A stretch of 64,000 bases of DNA from Tangfeifania diversioriginum (GTDB taxonomy: Bacteria; Bacteroidota; Bacteroidia; Bacteroidales; Prolixibacteraceae): NCBI GenBank assembly GCA_945873105.1, contig CAMCBW010000027.1, positions 1 through 64,000 of the forward strand, written 5' to 3'. A program made the position numbers and the translations under genes. Within the stretch, counting starts at the first letter, position 1. Each line of letters opens with the position of its first letter. Shown here piece after piece: positions 35,901-46,400 of the stretch. The notes under the pieces are model-generated. The model searched no databases. It was not told the origin of the DNA and saw nothing but the letters and a program-made list of their open reading frames with translations.

Positions 35901-37710
35901 CGATCATCACACTTGCGTTTTCCACCTGGATGTTACAGGTGACATCCTTGATCTCTTCGATGCCCTTGATCCTGTTCTCTATCTCACTGACCACCTTGTC
36001 ACTTGACTCAATGGTGGATCCCGAAGGCATGGTGACATTGATCCGGAAGGCATTCGTGGTTACATCCCGTTTGGCATTGACCGAATTGGCCAGACTAAGA
36101 AAGATGGTGATGAAAAATACGATGATGGCTCCCACAATGGTTTGGGCCGGTTTGCGCAGCGAATACTTCAAGAGCATTACATAGGCCTGTACCAGTTTGT
36201 TCCTGGAGGAGACCTGGGTAAATTCCATGTTGCCGCCTGCTTTCTTCTTCAGGAAAGCATAGGCCATCATCGGTACCAAAAGCATGGCCACCGCCAGGGA
36301 GACCATCAAGGTGGAGACAATGGAGACTCCAATGTTTTTACCAAGCAGTTTGATCAGGAAATTGTCCGAAAAGACGAATGGAAGAAATACCGTTGTAGTT
36401 GTCAATGTCGCGGCAAGCACTGAGCGCCATACTTCAATGGTACCCTGAATGACAGCATCACGTGGTGACTTACCTGTGGCCCTTAGCCTGTAAATATTCT
36501 CCAGTACCACCACACTGTTGTCGAGCAGGATCCCAACTGCAAGTGCCATTCCCACAAGGGTTAGACTATTAATGGATATATCCGAGTAATAGAAGAAGTT
36601 GAAGGCAGTCAGGATGGAAATCGGAATTGCCAGCGCTATGATGGAGACCAACTGAATGTTTTTGAGGAATATCCAAAGTACGAAAATGGCAAGTAGACCA
36701 CCTACCAGAGCCAGTTCCCCGATCTCGTTCAGGTTTTTCTCCATGGTCTCTGCCGCATTGTTCTGGACAGTAATTTCTATTTCCTTGGGAGCCAGATCTT
36801 TGTTGAGTTTCTCAATGACAGCGAGTGTCTTGTTGGAAAGCTCAATCAGGTTGGACTGAGCATCGTTGACCAACGTGATGGAAACGGCATCTTTCCCATT
36901 GACCCTCGAGTAGGAGGTCTCCTCCTTGGTGCCGAAATAGACTTTTGCCACATCTTTCAGCAGGATGGGACCATTGGCGATTACCAGGTTTTCAATCTGG
37001 GTCAGGTCGTCAAATTCAGAAGTGACCTGAACCGTATATTTCAGGTTCGAACCATACACATCGCCGGCATAGGCACGGGTACGGTAATTTTGGGTCAGTC
37101 GGCTGCGGATGGTATTGGCGGTAATCCCGTACGCTTCGCAGACATCCATATCCAGCTGAATTTCAATGGTCTTTTCACGTCCGCCAAATATGTTGATACC
37201 GGCGATTCCATCTACATTCTGTAGTTCAGGGGTAATCTTCTGGTCGGTGATGTTTCTGACCAGATCAACTCCTCCTGTTCCGCGAACCTGCAGCTGCATG
37301 AATTGCTTGTTGAGCTGCTGCAGATCTACCTTGATCACTGTAACGGTGAACTGTTCAGGAATGGTGGTCTTGATCTCGTTGATCTTTTCCTGAAGTTTGA
37401 GGTAGATGTATTTGAAGTTGACCTTTTTGTTGAATTCAATGGTGATCGTCCCTCTTCTGGACTGACAGGTCGACTGCATATTTTCAATCCCCTGCAGGGT
37501 GCCAATGGCACCTTCCAATGGTATTATCGCCTGACTTTCCATAAACTTAGGGTCAACCTCCTGCTGGCTGGAGACCTGCACATACAACATCGGTAGCTCC
37601 GCATTGGGGATCAGCTCCATGGCAAGATTCCTCCAGGAGACATATCCCAACATGCTAAGCCCGATGAAGAGCATGCTGATCAATACTTTTCTTTTTATAA
37701 TAAAGTCCAT
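32971..37710 (-). CDS. RND permease fused to an ABC ATPase domain
   Basis: A 1579-residue fusion. Residues 1 to about 1040 are a full HAE1-type RND permease: 12 helices, two periplasmic loops, a helix-4 motif GMALAVGILLDNSVVVLENI and a helix-10 segment GVVVNNGIILID. Two extra helices follow (about 1045-1100). At 1109-1119 IKIENLVKIYD looks like the first strand of an ABC ATPase, but about 180 residues with four predicted helices intervene before the fold resumes at DPFKALKGVSLEIN (about 1300). The ATPase then has every motif: Walker A GPNGAGKST (1321-1329), Q-loop YLPQEF, signature FSGGMKQR (1421), Walker B ILVVDEP (1441-1447) and H-loop STHI (His1477). It lies 18 bp downstream of a second RND gene. 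There is no frameshift; the whole reading frame is open. Confidence 0.92.
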   Translation of the reverse strand: MDFIIKRKVLISMLFIGLSMLGYVSWRNLAMELIPNAELPMLYVQVSSQQEVDPKFMESQAIIPLEGAIGTLQGIENMQSTCQSRRGTITIEFNKKVNFKYIYLKLQEKINEIKTTIPEQFTVTVIKVDLQQLNKQFMQLQVRGTGGVDLVRNITDQKITPELQNVDGIAGINIFGGREKTIEIQLDMDVCEAYGITANTIRSRLTQNYRTRAYAGDVYGSNLKYTVQVTSEFDDLTQIENLVIANGPILLKDVAKVYFGTKEETSYSRVNGKDAVSITLVNDAQSNLIELSNKTLAVIEKLNKDLAPKEIEITVQNNAAETMEKNLNEIGELALVGGLLAIFVLWIFLKNIQLVSIIALAIPISILTAFNFFYYSDISINSLTLVGMALAVGILLDNSVVVLENIYRLRATGKSPRDAVIQGTIEVWRSVLAATLTTTTVFLPFVFSDNFLIKLLGKNIGVSIVSTLMVSLAVAMLLVPMMAYAFLKKKAGGNMEFTQVSSRNKLVQAYVMLLKYSLRKPAQTIVGAIIVFFITIFLSLANSVNAKRDVTTNAFRINVTMPSGSTIESSDKVVSEIENRIKGIEEIKDVTCNIQVENASVMIELKEDYQEIKKRSIAQIREDVTNKMRDVPGGTIDINDASSTTGSSSASMGVGGSGAGNFMSMMGVGSNQERILIKGEDFEVMKNVASDLQFFLENLESMNNVRVSFTNNRPEVHLRFHPLTMNAYDVSLASVSSELNSFSKEINTNIPFKQGNEQYDITIKEMPKKGETEEESKKSRTSFDLKTLPIADTKGGLHELQTISDVVLSSGYASITRVNQEKQIEVTFRFVDAAQDSKELLESYRAEVDNIVGSYNMPSGIAIEVIHEEDTLADFKFLILAAFILIFMIMASVFESISTPFVLMFSIPLAAIGSFLALIFSNNSLLNANTMIGFLILIGVVVNNGIILIDYTQILRKRGYRKNRALVMAGMSRLRPILITAIATIAAMLPLAMGDNEYVGAIGAPFAITVIGGLSLSTLLTLVFIPTFYSGLETSIQWMRDLNWKLKIGQFALFIAGIVFIYTRVDTLLWQMLDMVALIIVIPGTTWFIMNSLRKATETVIDPEKQITIKIENLVKIYDWGSRFAREWKGNRNIRERAGQLKYYRTIRDFDLYIWQLPLLGFMVYFTFFYLVNSLYALIFALLTYLMVLAMWGPVSEYLDHRAEKENKKWMSKLSGVGYQVLYWAMPLLVLVFFYFKWEKVLSVAVVGALWYFALAVKTTADRLYEEKVNIERLKGRFAGLRRVFYKLVEQMPVLGRKRDPFKALKGVSLEINTGMIGLLGPNGAGKSTMMRVICGIYEQSYGKVWINGIDTQEKREELQGLIGYLPQEFGTYENMSAYEFLDYQAILKGLTDGPTRDKRIEYVLSSVHLWDRKDEKIGGFSGGMKQRMGIAQILLHLPRILVVDEPTAGLDPRERIRFRNLLVELSRERIVIFSTHIIEDISSSCNQVAVVNRGELCYTGHPNDMVKLAEGFVWQFSIPAREFDAFPMKERVIHHMRDGEMIKVRFLSAEKPAEDAEIVKPVLEEAYLCILKGFKKKL

Positions 37711-37728
37711 CAGTTGAAAATTGTTGGT

Positions 37729-40700
37729 TTAATTGTCCTGTTCGATGGGTTTGTTACTTGTCAGCAGATCGTACACGCAGGGGATCACCACGAGTGTAAG
37801 AATCGTGCTGGTAACCATACCACCGATAACCGCGAGTGCCATAGGTGCCCGCAAAGCGACACTGTCTCCGAATCCAAGTGTCAGCGGAACCAATGCAATG
37901 ACCGTTATAATACTTGTCATCAGGATCGGACGTAACCGTTGCTGACCCGCCTGAGCGATGGCCAATTTTTTCTCTACCCCCAACTCCCTGAGCTGATTGA
38001 TCCGGTCGACGAAGATAATGGAGTCGTTGACAGCGATACCACCCAGCATGATGATGCCAATCAAAGCCATCATGTTAAAGGATTGACCAATGACAAAGAA
38101 GAGGATAACTGTACCTACAATGGCAAAGGGAATGGATAGAAGAATGACAAAAGGATGTACCAGTGATTCAAACTTGGCAGCCAAAACCATGTAAACCAAT
38201 ACAATGGATAGGAGCAGGGCAAAGCCCAAACTTGCCCACGATTCCTGCCTTTTTTGCTCTTCGCCGGCGATTTTGAAGCGGTAATCTGACGGAAGGCTGA
38301 TGGTGGAGATATTCGTCTGGATCTCCTTGGAGATTTTATCCAGCGAAGCATCTTTTTTAATCTCGGCCATAACCTTGCCAACCCTGATCTGGTTGCTGTG
38401 GTAGATCTCCTTTGGCGCGATGGCCTCTTTTAGTGTTGCTACTTCACCCAACCTTACAATTTGTGCACCGTTGCGGATAATTACATCACCCAGCTCTGAA
38501 AGACCCAGTTTGGGAAGATGGATGGTAATGTCACGCAGTTCGCCGTTCTTGTCAAATTGACCGACATTCTGACCTTCAAGTTTTGAAGTAACCTGGGATA
38601 CGATATCGCTAACCGCCAGTCCGTAAGTTCCTGCCCTGAATCGATCTACCATCACATTCACTTCGGGGTACCCCTGGTCCATGTTGGTGGTGAAATTGTA
38701 CAAGCCGGGGATGTCCTGGACTTTGGTTTTTACACTGTGGGTCAATGAATCCAGAACGACCAGGTCATCGCCCCTTACTTCTATCACTACCGGAGCCTCG
38801 CTGCTACCCAGAATGCTTTGCAGCGCTGTCTCTTCCTGGGCGAAACTGACCTCCAGTTCAGGATTTCCTGCATACCAACCTGCGATGGCAGCAATCACCT
38901 GTGAGGAGTTAACTTTGTTGTCGGGCTTTAAGATTACCTTGATTTCGGCAGTGTTGTCACCTTCAAAAATGGACTGATCATTGGTAGACATGCCGCTGGA
39001 GGGGCCTACCCTCGTGAAGAGTGCTTCCAGGTTCTCACCCAGCAGCTCCCTGACCATTCCTTCGATGGAAGCGGCAGCTTCAGAGGTTCTTGCCAGGATG
39101 GTTCCCTCTTTCATTTTCAGGTCGATGGTGAACTCCTTGCTTTCACTTTTTGGCATGAATTCGCTCCCGATCATTGGTACCAGGAAGAGCGATAAAACCA
39201 AAAGTACCAAAGAGGAAAGAATGATGGTCCATCGCTGCGGCAGAAGCCTGAGGATGAAATCGCTGTATCCTGTCTTTTTCTGAATGCTGATGTCGGCAGT
39301 TTTCTTGTTCTTGAAAAGCCAGTGGTACAACATCGGAATCACGAAAATGGCCACTACAAGCGATGACAGCAGCGAAAAGGCCACCGTCCATGCCTGGTCT
39401 TTGAAGAGCGCGCCGGAGGCACCGTGCATAAAAATGATGGGTAAAAATACCACAATGTGGGTGAGGGTAGAGGCCGTGATGGCTCCGCCTACCTCTGCCG
39501 TTCCAACGATGGCCGCCTCTTTGGCCGACATCCCGTTTTCGTGGTTCCGGAAGATATTTTCCATCACCACAATGGCATTGTCTACAAGCATCCCTGCTCC
39601 CAGGGCAAGACCACCCAAGGTCATGATATTGAGCGATAGATCGTTGAAATACATTAAATTAAATGTAGCAACAATCGAAATCGGGATGGATAAGCTGACA
39701 ATAATTGTCGCACCAATCTTTCTCAGGAAGAGGAACAGAATGAAAATGGCCAGAATAATCCCAAAATACATGGTATTCTTGACCTCGTCTACGGCACTCT
39801 TGATAAAGGTTCCCTGGTTGGATACCACCGTGAATTTGTATCCGGGAAGGGCCTTTTCAATGGTCACCAGTGTCTTGTTGATCTCTTCCACCGCCTTGAC
39901 CGTATTGTATTTGGTCTCCTTGTAGATGGAGAGTGCGATGCAACGCTCACCATTGATCCGGACGATGTTTTCGGGTTCCTTGTTCTCGAAACTGACCCTT
40001 GCCACATCTTTCAGGAAGGTTGGTGCTTTTTCCCCGGCAGCATTTCCGGGTACGGTAGATTTGTAACCTACAATCAGGTTCTCAAAGTCTTCCTTGTCCT
40101 GCAAAAGACTGACCCCTTTTACCACATATTGCAGCCCGGTTTCCGTGATGGAACCCCCGGAGATACTTCTGTTGTAGGATTGTATTTTCGAAGATAGCTG
40201 ATCGACTGTCAAGTTGAATGATTCAAGTGCATAGGGATCTGTATCGATCCGTACCTCATTTTGTTCAATACCACTCAATTCGACCTGGGCTACACCTTCA
40301 ATACGGACCAATTCATTGCGCATATAATTCTCGGCAACCTTCCGCAATTCATTCATGTCCTTGATGGTGGTGTGGGCCATACCTACCACCATGGCAGGCT
40401 TGGTATTCGGATCGTGCTGGCTGATGGTCAACTCCGTGATCTGGCTATTCTGGGAATAGCTGGTCAAAGCCTTCTGGATATCCAGAAATGCCTCATCCAT
40501 GTCCTTGTTCCAGGCATATTCGACCGTTATCTGGGCCGAACCTGTTTTAGAGATTGAGGAGACATCAAGCACCCCGCTTTGACGGGTAGCGATGGCTTCG
40601 ATGTTGGAAACATAAAGCTTCTCCATCTCCTCCGGTGGCCGCTCACCTGCCTTGATCTCTATGAAGATTCGGGGCGAATTCAGGTCAGGGAAAAGATCGA

Positions 40701-40803
40701 TCCCCAGTTTTTGATAGGAGATGACGCCAAGTAGCAGTACTCCCAGCACTACCATCAAGATAGTAACCGGATAATTGACTGCAAAATTTGTCAATTTCTT
40801 CAT
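37729..40803 (-). CDS. RND efflux permease (AcrB/HAE1 type)
   Basis: Inner-membrane RND transporter of 1024 residues, normal length. Twelve helices, two large periplasmic loops, helix-4 motif GGLALGAGMLVDNAIVVMENI and helix-10 region IMLGGIAVNDSIIFVDRI. Unlike its neighbour it has no ATPase extension. It sits 42 bp after the membrane-fusion gene and 18 bp before the RND-ABC fusion. Two RND subunits sharing one adaptor recall MdtB-MdtC, where two different permeases form one heterotrimer; whether that holds here is inference. Confidence 0.95.
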   Translation of the reverse strand: MKKLTNFAVNYPVTILMVVLGVLLLGVISYQKLGIDLFPDLNSPRIFIEIKAGERPPEEMEKLYVSNIEAIATRQSGVLDVSSISKTGSAQITVEYAWNKDMDEAFLDIQKALTSYSQNSQITELTISQHDPNTKPAMVVGMAHTTIKDMNELRKVAENYMRNELVRIEGVAQVELSGIEQNEVRIDTDPYALESFNLTVDQLSSKIQSYNRSISGGSITETGLQYVVKGVSLLQDKEDFENLIVGYKSTVPGNAAGEKAPTFLKDVARVSFENKEPENIVRINGERCIALSIYKETKYNTVKAVEEINKTLVTIEKALPGYKFTVVSNQGTFIKSAVDEVKNTMYFGIILAIFILFLFLRKIGATIIVSLSIPISIVATFNLMYFNDLSLNIMTLGGLALGAGMLVDNAIVVMENIFRNHENGMSAKEAAIVGTAEVGGAITASTLTHIVVFLPIIFMHGASGALFKDQAWTVAFSLLSSLVVAIFVIPMLYHWLFKNKKTADISIQKKTGYSDFILRLLPQRWTIILSSLVLLVLSLFLVPMIGSEFMPKSESKEFTIDLKMKEGTILARTSEAAASIEGMVRELLGENLEALFTRVGPSSGMSTNDQSIFEGDNTAEIKVILKPDNKVNSSQVIAAIAGWYAGNPELEVSFAQEETALQSILGSSEAPVVIEVRGDDLVVLDSLTHSVKTKVQDIPGLYNFTTNMDQGYPEVNVMVDRFRAGTYGLAVSDIVSQVTSKLEGQNVGQFDKNGELRDITIHLPKLGLSELGDVIIRNGAQIVRLGEVATLKEAIAPKEIYHSNQIRVGKVMAEIKKDASLDKISKEIQTNISTISLPSDYRFKIAGEEQKRQESWASLGFALLLSIVLVYMVLAAKFESLVHPFVILLSIPFAIVGTVILFFVIGQSFNMMALIGIIMLGGIAVNDSIIFVDRINQLRELGVEKKLAIAQAGQQRLRPILMTSIITVIALVPLTLGFGDSVALRAPMALAVIGGMVTSTILTLVVIPCVYDLLTSNKPIEQDN

Positions 40804-40845
40804 TCGGAAATTAATTTTATAATTTTTCCTGGAATATCAGGTTAG

Positions 40846-41901
40846 CTATTTGATAATCTTAACTTTAGAGTCATCCCTAAGGGTTTCATAACCTTTGACA
40901 ACCAATCGTTGGTTGGCTTTCAGGCCCTCGATGACTTCAACCGATTTTTCATTCTCCAAACCGGTAGTAATGGTTCTGCGCCTTGCTGCTCCACCTTCAA
41001 CTACATATACAGTCTTGCCTCTTGCGCCTGCAACGATGATCTCCTTTGGAATCACAACGGCTGTATCTTTTCTGGCAATTTCAATGTCTGCTTTGACAAA
41101 CATACCCGGACGAAGCAATAGTTCAGCATTGTTGATGGTCATTTTGCCCTTGAAGGTACGTGTTTCCGTACTAATCACCGGAGAAAGCTCGCTGATTTGG
41201 GCCTTCAGGGTATCGTTGGGAAGGGTATAGTTGGTAATATTGACCTCTTGGCCCAATTTAATGGTGGTCAGGTACTTTTCAGGCAGGTTGACATCCATCA
41301 CCAATTTGCTGTAATCCATCAGGGTGACCACGTTGGTGCCAGAATTGATTCTGGTACCATTGGTGATCATGGGAATGTCCACGATGATGGCGCGAAACGG
41401 TGCTTTTACCTCGGTTTTCTGTTGCTGAATCTTTGCATCTTCAAAATTGGTCTTGGCATTGGCCAGGGCAACTTCCGCATTTTTCAATTCCCGGTAGGTG
41501 ACGCCTCCCTTTTCATAGAGCGATTTTTGCTTCTCATCCTCCAGACCGGCAATCTCGAAATTCAATTTCTTGGTCTCAAAGGAGATATTGTTCACATATT
41601 CAGGATTTTCCATTTTAACAATGACTTGTCCTTTCTCTACCTGATCTCCAAGTTTGAACTCCCGTCCGGTTTTTGGATTGATAGCGAGGTTGTAGCTGCC
41701 GGGCATTTCAGTGGTTAATACTGCCTGACTGGCTGCATTAGCTGTTCCGGTGCTGTTGATGTATTGCACGATGGGGCCTTTTTTCACATCGATAACAGAT
41801 ACGGGCACTTCGATGCTGTTTTGATTCTGACTTTGTTGGTTGTTGCAAGCAGCCAAAACTGGAACGATAAGGAGAGCTCTCCACAATTTATTGATTTTCA
41901 T
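40846..41901 (-). CDS. Membrane-fusion protein (periplasmic adaptor lipoprotein)
   Basis: RND/ABC adaptor of 351 residues. The N-terminus is a lipoprotein signal with Cys19 (PVLAAC). A barrel-sandwich (lipoyl-like) domain split by a helical hairpin (about 110-150), a beta-barrel domain and a membrane-proximal domain follow (GKTVYVVEGGAARRRTI, LKANQRLVVKGYETL). It connects inner-membrane permeases to the TolC-like channel. It is the only adaptor in the locus, so the two RND permeases and any ABC part must share it. Confidence 0.93.
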   Translation of the reverse strand: MKINKLWRALLIVPVLAACNNQQSQNQNSIEVPVSVIDVKKGPIVQYINSTGTANAASQAVLTTEMPGSYNLAINPKTGREFKLGDQVEKGQVIVKMENPEYVNNISFETKKLNFEIAGLEDEKQKSLYEKGGVTYRELKNAEVALANAKTNFEDAKIQQQKTEVKAPFRAIIVDIPMITNGTRINSGTNVVTLMDYSKLVMDVNLPEKYLTTIKLGQEVNITNYTLPNDTLKAQISELSPVISTETRTFKGKMTINNAELLLRPGMFVKADIEIARKDTAVVIPKEIIVAGARGKTVYVVEGGAARRRTITTGLENEKSVEVIEGLKANQRLVVKGYETLRDDSKVKIIK

Positions 41902-41923
41902 AAACTTGATATTTTTCTATTGA

Positions 41924-43417
41924 TTATTTATTGTTTTCAGAAGATTTCAGATAGGTTTCCGGGATGACCGGTTGATTGGTGGTAAAATCGTAAAGGGACT
42001 GAATTTTGAGGTTGAGCAATTCCAATTTGTAATTGATCAGCGCTTGTGCATACGACATTTTTTTGTCGGAAAGCTGTACCTGGAAAAGGTTTAGGTCCAT
42101 ACTGGTCAAGTCTCCGTTTTTGAAACGCTCCAGGTTGATGTCGTAGGTCAACTGGGAGTTGGTTTGGTTTTTCATGGCGATGGATATCTGTGCCTGAAGA
42201 TTGCTCAAGCTTCTGATCACCTGCCTGATATCGAGTTTGATCTGTGTATTCTGGTTGCTGTAGCTTAACTTCTGTGAGTTGATTACAGCCTGCTGCGACC
42301 TGATTTGCGCAGCACGCTGACCCCAGTCAAAGATGGGGATGTTGAAAGCAAGACTGACCTTCGGACTCTTGGTGGGTTTGTCATAGATTTGACTCAGGGT
42401 CGGATCATCCCCGGATACCCCGACTGAGAGGGCCATGTCACCCCTGAATTCATTCATGGATTTCACCTGGATCAGGGTGAGCTGGGCATCTTCGATGTTG
42501 ATCTCGCGCTGACGAAGCTCCATTCTGCTGGCAAGTCCGTGCTCGATCGCTTTTTTACTGTCTACTACCACCGGGGTTACCTGTACATCAGTCATAACAG
42601 CAATCTCTTCGAAAATATCCATACCGATGTATTGCTTGAATTGGTCTTTGGCATTTTCGAGGGAAACCCTGGCAGAAGCCATGCTGGATTTGGCAGTTTC
42701 AAGGTTCACCTCAGCCTGGAAGAGCTGCTCTTTGGCGGCAAGACCTGCATCCACCTTATTTTTGATGATCTCGTAACTCTTTTGGGTATTCAAATTCTCT
42801 TCTTCACTGATTGTAAGCCTCATCTGGGCGATGTAGACATTGTAAAAGAACTGGGAAACATTCTTTTCAAGCGCCAGACGCTGGATGGCATAACTCAACA
42901 TCGCATTTTCGTTGTCTAGCTCCAACCCTTTGATGGTCTGTTTGGTCCGGTTGTAGGTAAACAAGGGTTGTGTCAGACTCAGGTAGAGGTTGTTGTAAAA
43001 TGCCTTGTTGGAGTTGGTAACATTGCTCACCTCTGAAGTGTTCGACTGCCACCCGAAGGTGTTGATCAGTGAAATCTTTCCGTCAGTTGGCAGGAATGGC
43101 TGGTCTACCCGGAAGGTTCCGGAAGAGTTGATGACCTCATTGGTAAACCATTGAGAAGTACGGCTGTCAAATTTCCGGCTGTTGCTGTAGTCGATCGGAT
43201 TGACATTCAAGGCAAACTTCGATTTCAAGGCTGCACGCTGGGCATTGAGCGATTCAGTGGTACGCTCGAGGTTGAGTATTGAACTTTGAATACTCGGGCT
43301 GTTAACCACTGCAATCTCCATCGCCTTTTCCAGCGTCAGAATGGTCTGTGCTTCCGATCCCAATTGCATAAACAGGAGTAAGCCTGTCAAAGAGAGAATA
43401 GTTGTTATTTTTTTCAT
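41924..43417 (-). CDS. TolC-family outer-membrane efflux protein
   Basis: Outer-membrane factor of 497 residues with signal peptide MKKITTILSLTGLLLFMQLGSEA and the two OEP repeats: long helices rich in Gln, Asn and Ala with short strand regions. The typical MELRQREINIEDAQLTL and SLAFNIPIFDWGQR segments are present. It lies 17 bp after the ABC-2/M1-like gene and 22 bp before the adaptor, which couples ABC and RND genes within one transcript. It is the only outer-membrane channel of the locus. Confidence 0.93.
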   Translation of the reverse strand: MKKITTILSLTGLLLFMQLGSEAQTILTLEKAMEIAVVNSPSIQSSILNLERTTESLNAQRAALKSKFALNVNPIDYSNSRKFDSRTSQWFTNEVINSSGTFRVDQPFLPTDGKISLINTFGWQSNTSEVSNVTNSNKAFYNNLYLSLTQPLFTYNRTKQTIKGLELDNENAMLSYAIQRLALEKNVSQFFYNVYIAQMRLTISEEENLNTQKSYEIIKNKVDAGLAAKEQLFQAEVNLETAKSSMASARVSLENAKDQFKQYIGMDIFEEIAVMTDVQVTPVVVDSKKAIEHGLASRMELRQREINIEDAQLTLIQVKSMNEFRGDMALSVGVSGDDPTLSQIYDKPTKSPKVSLAFNIPIFDWGQRAAQIRSQQAVINSQKLSYSNQNTQIKLDIRQVIRSLSNLQAQISIAMKNQTNSQLTYDINLERFKNGDLTSMDLNLFQVQLSDKKMSYAQALINYKLELLNLKIQSLYDFTTNQPVIPETYLKSSENNK

Positions 43418-43434
43418 TTTTATTAATAATGGAA

Positions 43435-46400
43435 TTATTTTTCTTTGATTAATTTGATGGCATCCGCATAAATTGACCTTGCTTTTGTATTGTTTGTCAA
43501 TTCGATTCTGGCTGAATCACCAGAGAAGTGGTAACTTCCCATCTCAACCCAGGTACTCTGTCTGTTGTCCGGTTGTAACACAGGATGATCTGTTCCATCA
43601 TCATGGATAACGTTGTAGTTGTAGTTCTCTTCAGGTTGATTGTTGTTGTCTCGGCCCCACCCAGACTGAATTTTTGGAATGTAGGCATACACCTTGTAGT
43701 AGCCACCCTCTTTAAGTGGAACGCTCCAGATTGCCTTTCTTTCTCCGGTACCCCCTTTACAATAATAGGCAGAGCGTATCTGTTTTCCATAGAACTGCTC
43801 ATTGGTAATAAGGGTCCACTCAACGGATGGATTCCACATGTTCATCCCTTTGTATTTGAAATCATCTTCCTGCACCTCCTTGGTGAAAATCTTCTTGATA
43901 AAGCTTTTTGATACAGGTTGCTCCATTCTGAAACCCTTGTCTTCTGTATCCATGATGATCTCATTTAACTCTGCCCCTTCGGTATAGGGAATTATTTCTT
44001 CCATGTCAGATCCTTCGCCCTTTGGATCAATATCTATCTTTTCAAAACGCTGAGACATGGTGGAGGGAAGATTGTGCGAAGCATAGGTATTAATGGTCAT
44101 CGACCGTGGATCCCTGTTCAACAGGAAGGTCAGCCGTTTGGATTGTTTGGCATCAATGACCACTGTTTTCTCAATGTTGTCATCCGAACTGCTTCCGCCC
44201 ATCATCATCCTTCGTCCGCCACCACCACCTCCAAAGCCGCCAATCCTGAAGGTGACCGTGATGGCACCTGATATCTCCTCCGTATTGGTGAGAACAAAGG
44301 AGACAACAGTCTTGACCTGGTCGTCTTTCTGTATTTTGAAGGCTTTTGTATCCACAACGATGTAACCAGGAAGTGCCTGTGAAGTATACCATTTGGGCAA
44401 ATACTGATCCAAATCCAACTGGAATTTGTCCCTCATCTCGGTATTCAGCTCATCGACCTGAATGGTTCTGAATTTGCGCTCTTCCAGGAAGCCTCTGATA
44501 AAGTCATCAAATTTGTCGGGTCCAACAGCCCCTTTCATCAAGGCAAACAGGAATCCGCTTTTGGTCTGGATCACATTGTTGAGTACATCCGCATCCTCCT
44601 GTTTCTCGAGGATGTCGGCAAATGATTTGCTCTGCAAGGCAATGTTTCCCTTTTCGTCTCCGGAGAGCCCCATCATGTTGCGCATGAAATTGTTGCCGCT
44701 TTCGGTGGCACTTCTGGAAAGGTAGGACTCGACCACCCTGTTGGTGATGGGATAGGCGGGTGAGGAGATGTAGTTGATGTAATTGTAATAGTTGGGAAAG
44801 ATGAAATAAGGATTCAGTACGTCCGCAGCAAAATTCATGTTCGGTCCGCCTCCGCCTATTCTGATCCCGCTGAAATTCATTTGGTTAACCTTGCTGTTGA
44901 GAAAGGTCTCATTGACAAAACGCTTCAGGTAATTTGCCTCTGTTTCGCGGGGAGAGACAGTCTCGTTGCGTTCGTTGGCATTACGTGTCGCAAACCTTTT
45001 GGTGGCTGCAAAATTTGCCCCAGAAAGTTTAAAGCCTCCTTCCGGAAGGTAAACTGTCTCTGGCTGAACCTGTTCACCAGCACTGCTCCAGGCATGGTTG
45101 AAGGAGCAAAACTGTGCAGGAATCTCGACCAATTGCAACCTGGCATAGGGATATTGGCGGCGGATTTTGATCTCCCAGGTTTTCTTCAGGTCCCTGACAA
45201 CCGGCACGATCGAATCACCCAAAGTTTTAAAATATTGGTCAAATGTGTTGTGGTTTTTAAAGAAACTCAGTGAGTATTCCACATTGTCTACATTAACGGA
45301 ACGGGTTTGGTAGTTTCCAACCACCAGGGAGATTTGTGTCAACGGGAGTTCCGGCACAAAGAGGGTAGTACCGGTCTCTTCAGTCTTTTTGCCTTGTGAA
45401 AAAGCTTTGAGACTTTTGTCAGCTTTGACACTCAGTCGGTAGTTCGAAAATTGCGTTGCAAGCCAGTTCAGACCTTTGGAGGAATAACTCACCCCAGCAA
45501 CCGGATACCATTTCGTCTCTGGCGTTAGCAACAAATAGTCAGGAGTAAGGAAGGCATGCTTCTTATCGGTCAAACCGGCACCACTGTTTTTCCATTTCTC
45601 AAGTTGAAGAGCTGTCTGATCCAGGTAACAAAATGACTCATCAATGGTTCCCTTGTACTGAACGCTGATTTTCATTGAATCGCCGGGCTGCATCGGTTGA
45701 CCTGGCTTGATCTTTATCAATTGAAGCTCCCTGGTGAAATTTGCCCCGGAGATCTTTTCTACATCAAGTCCCGGATTCAAGGTAAGCACAAACTCACTGA
45801 GAGGCTCCTTGTTCGTGTTTTTTAGCGTTAAAGTGGCAGTTGCTGCTATCTGCTTACCCAGGTGTTCGAGGTCAATTTCATAGGATTGCACCTGGACAAC
45901 TTTTAATCCGGCATACTTGTCATTGAGTGCTACCATCTCCGTACGATGGCTCTCTTCAGAAGTGATGCCCTTGATGTATATGAACCCCAGGACAAAACCG
46001 GTGCTCAGAAAGAGGACCGCAAATACGATGACAACCTCCCTGACAAACTTGGATTGAGACAATCTTTTTAGCAGGAGAATGGTCAGACAGATGAATCCGA
46101 GTCCGAGGAAGAAATAGATTCCACGGTGGATTAGGATGTCCCTGAGTGAGCCAAAACCAACCATTTCCGACCAGCTCATCGGCAGCTTGAAAGACATGTA
46201 GTCGAAAATATTGTGAAATTTGTTCTGCAGGTAGAAGATGGTGGCAGCAATGTATCCCAACAAAACCAGAAATGTAACAGCTTGGTTCTTAATGACCGAC
46301 ATCAGGAAGAACGAAAAGCCCATGATGAAGATCAGGGTCGGAATGCTTATTAGCAGGAAATAGTAGATATAGGGTAAAAAGACAAACCGGGTAAAAGGAG

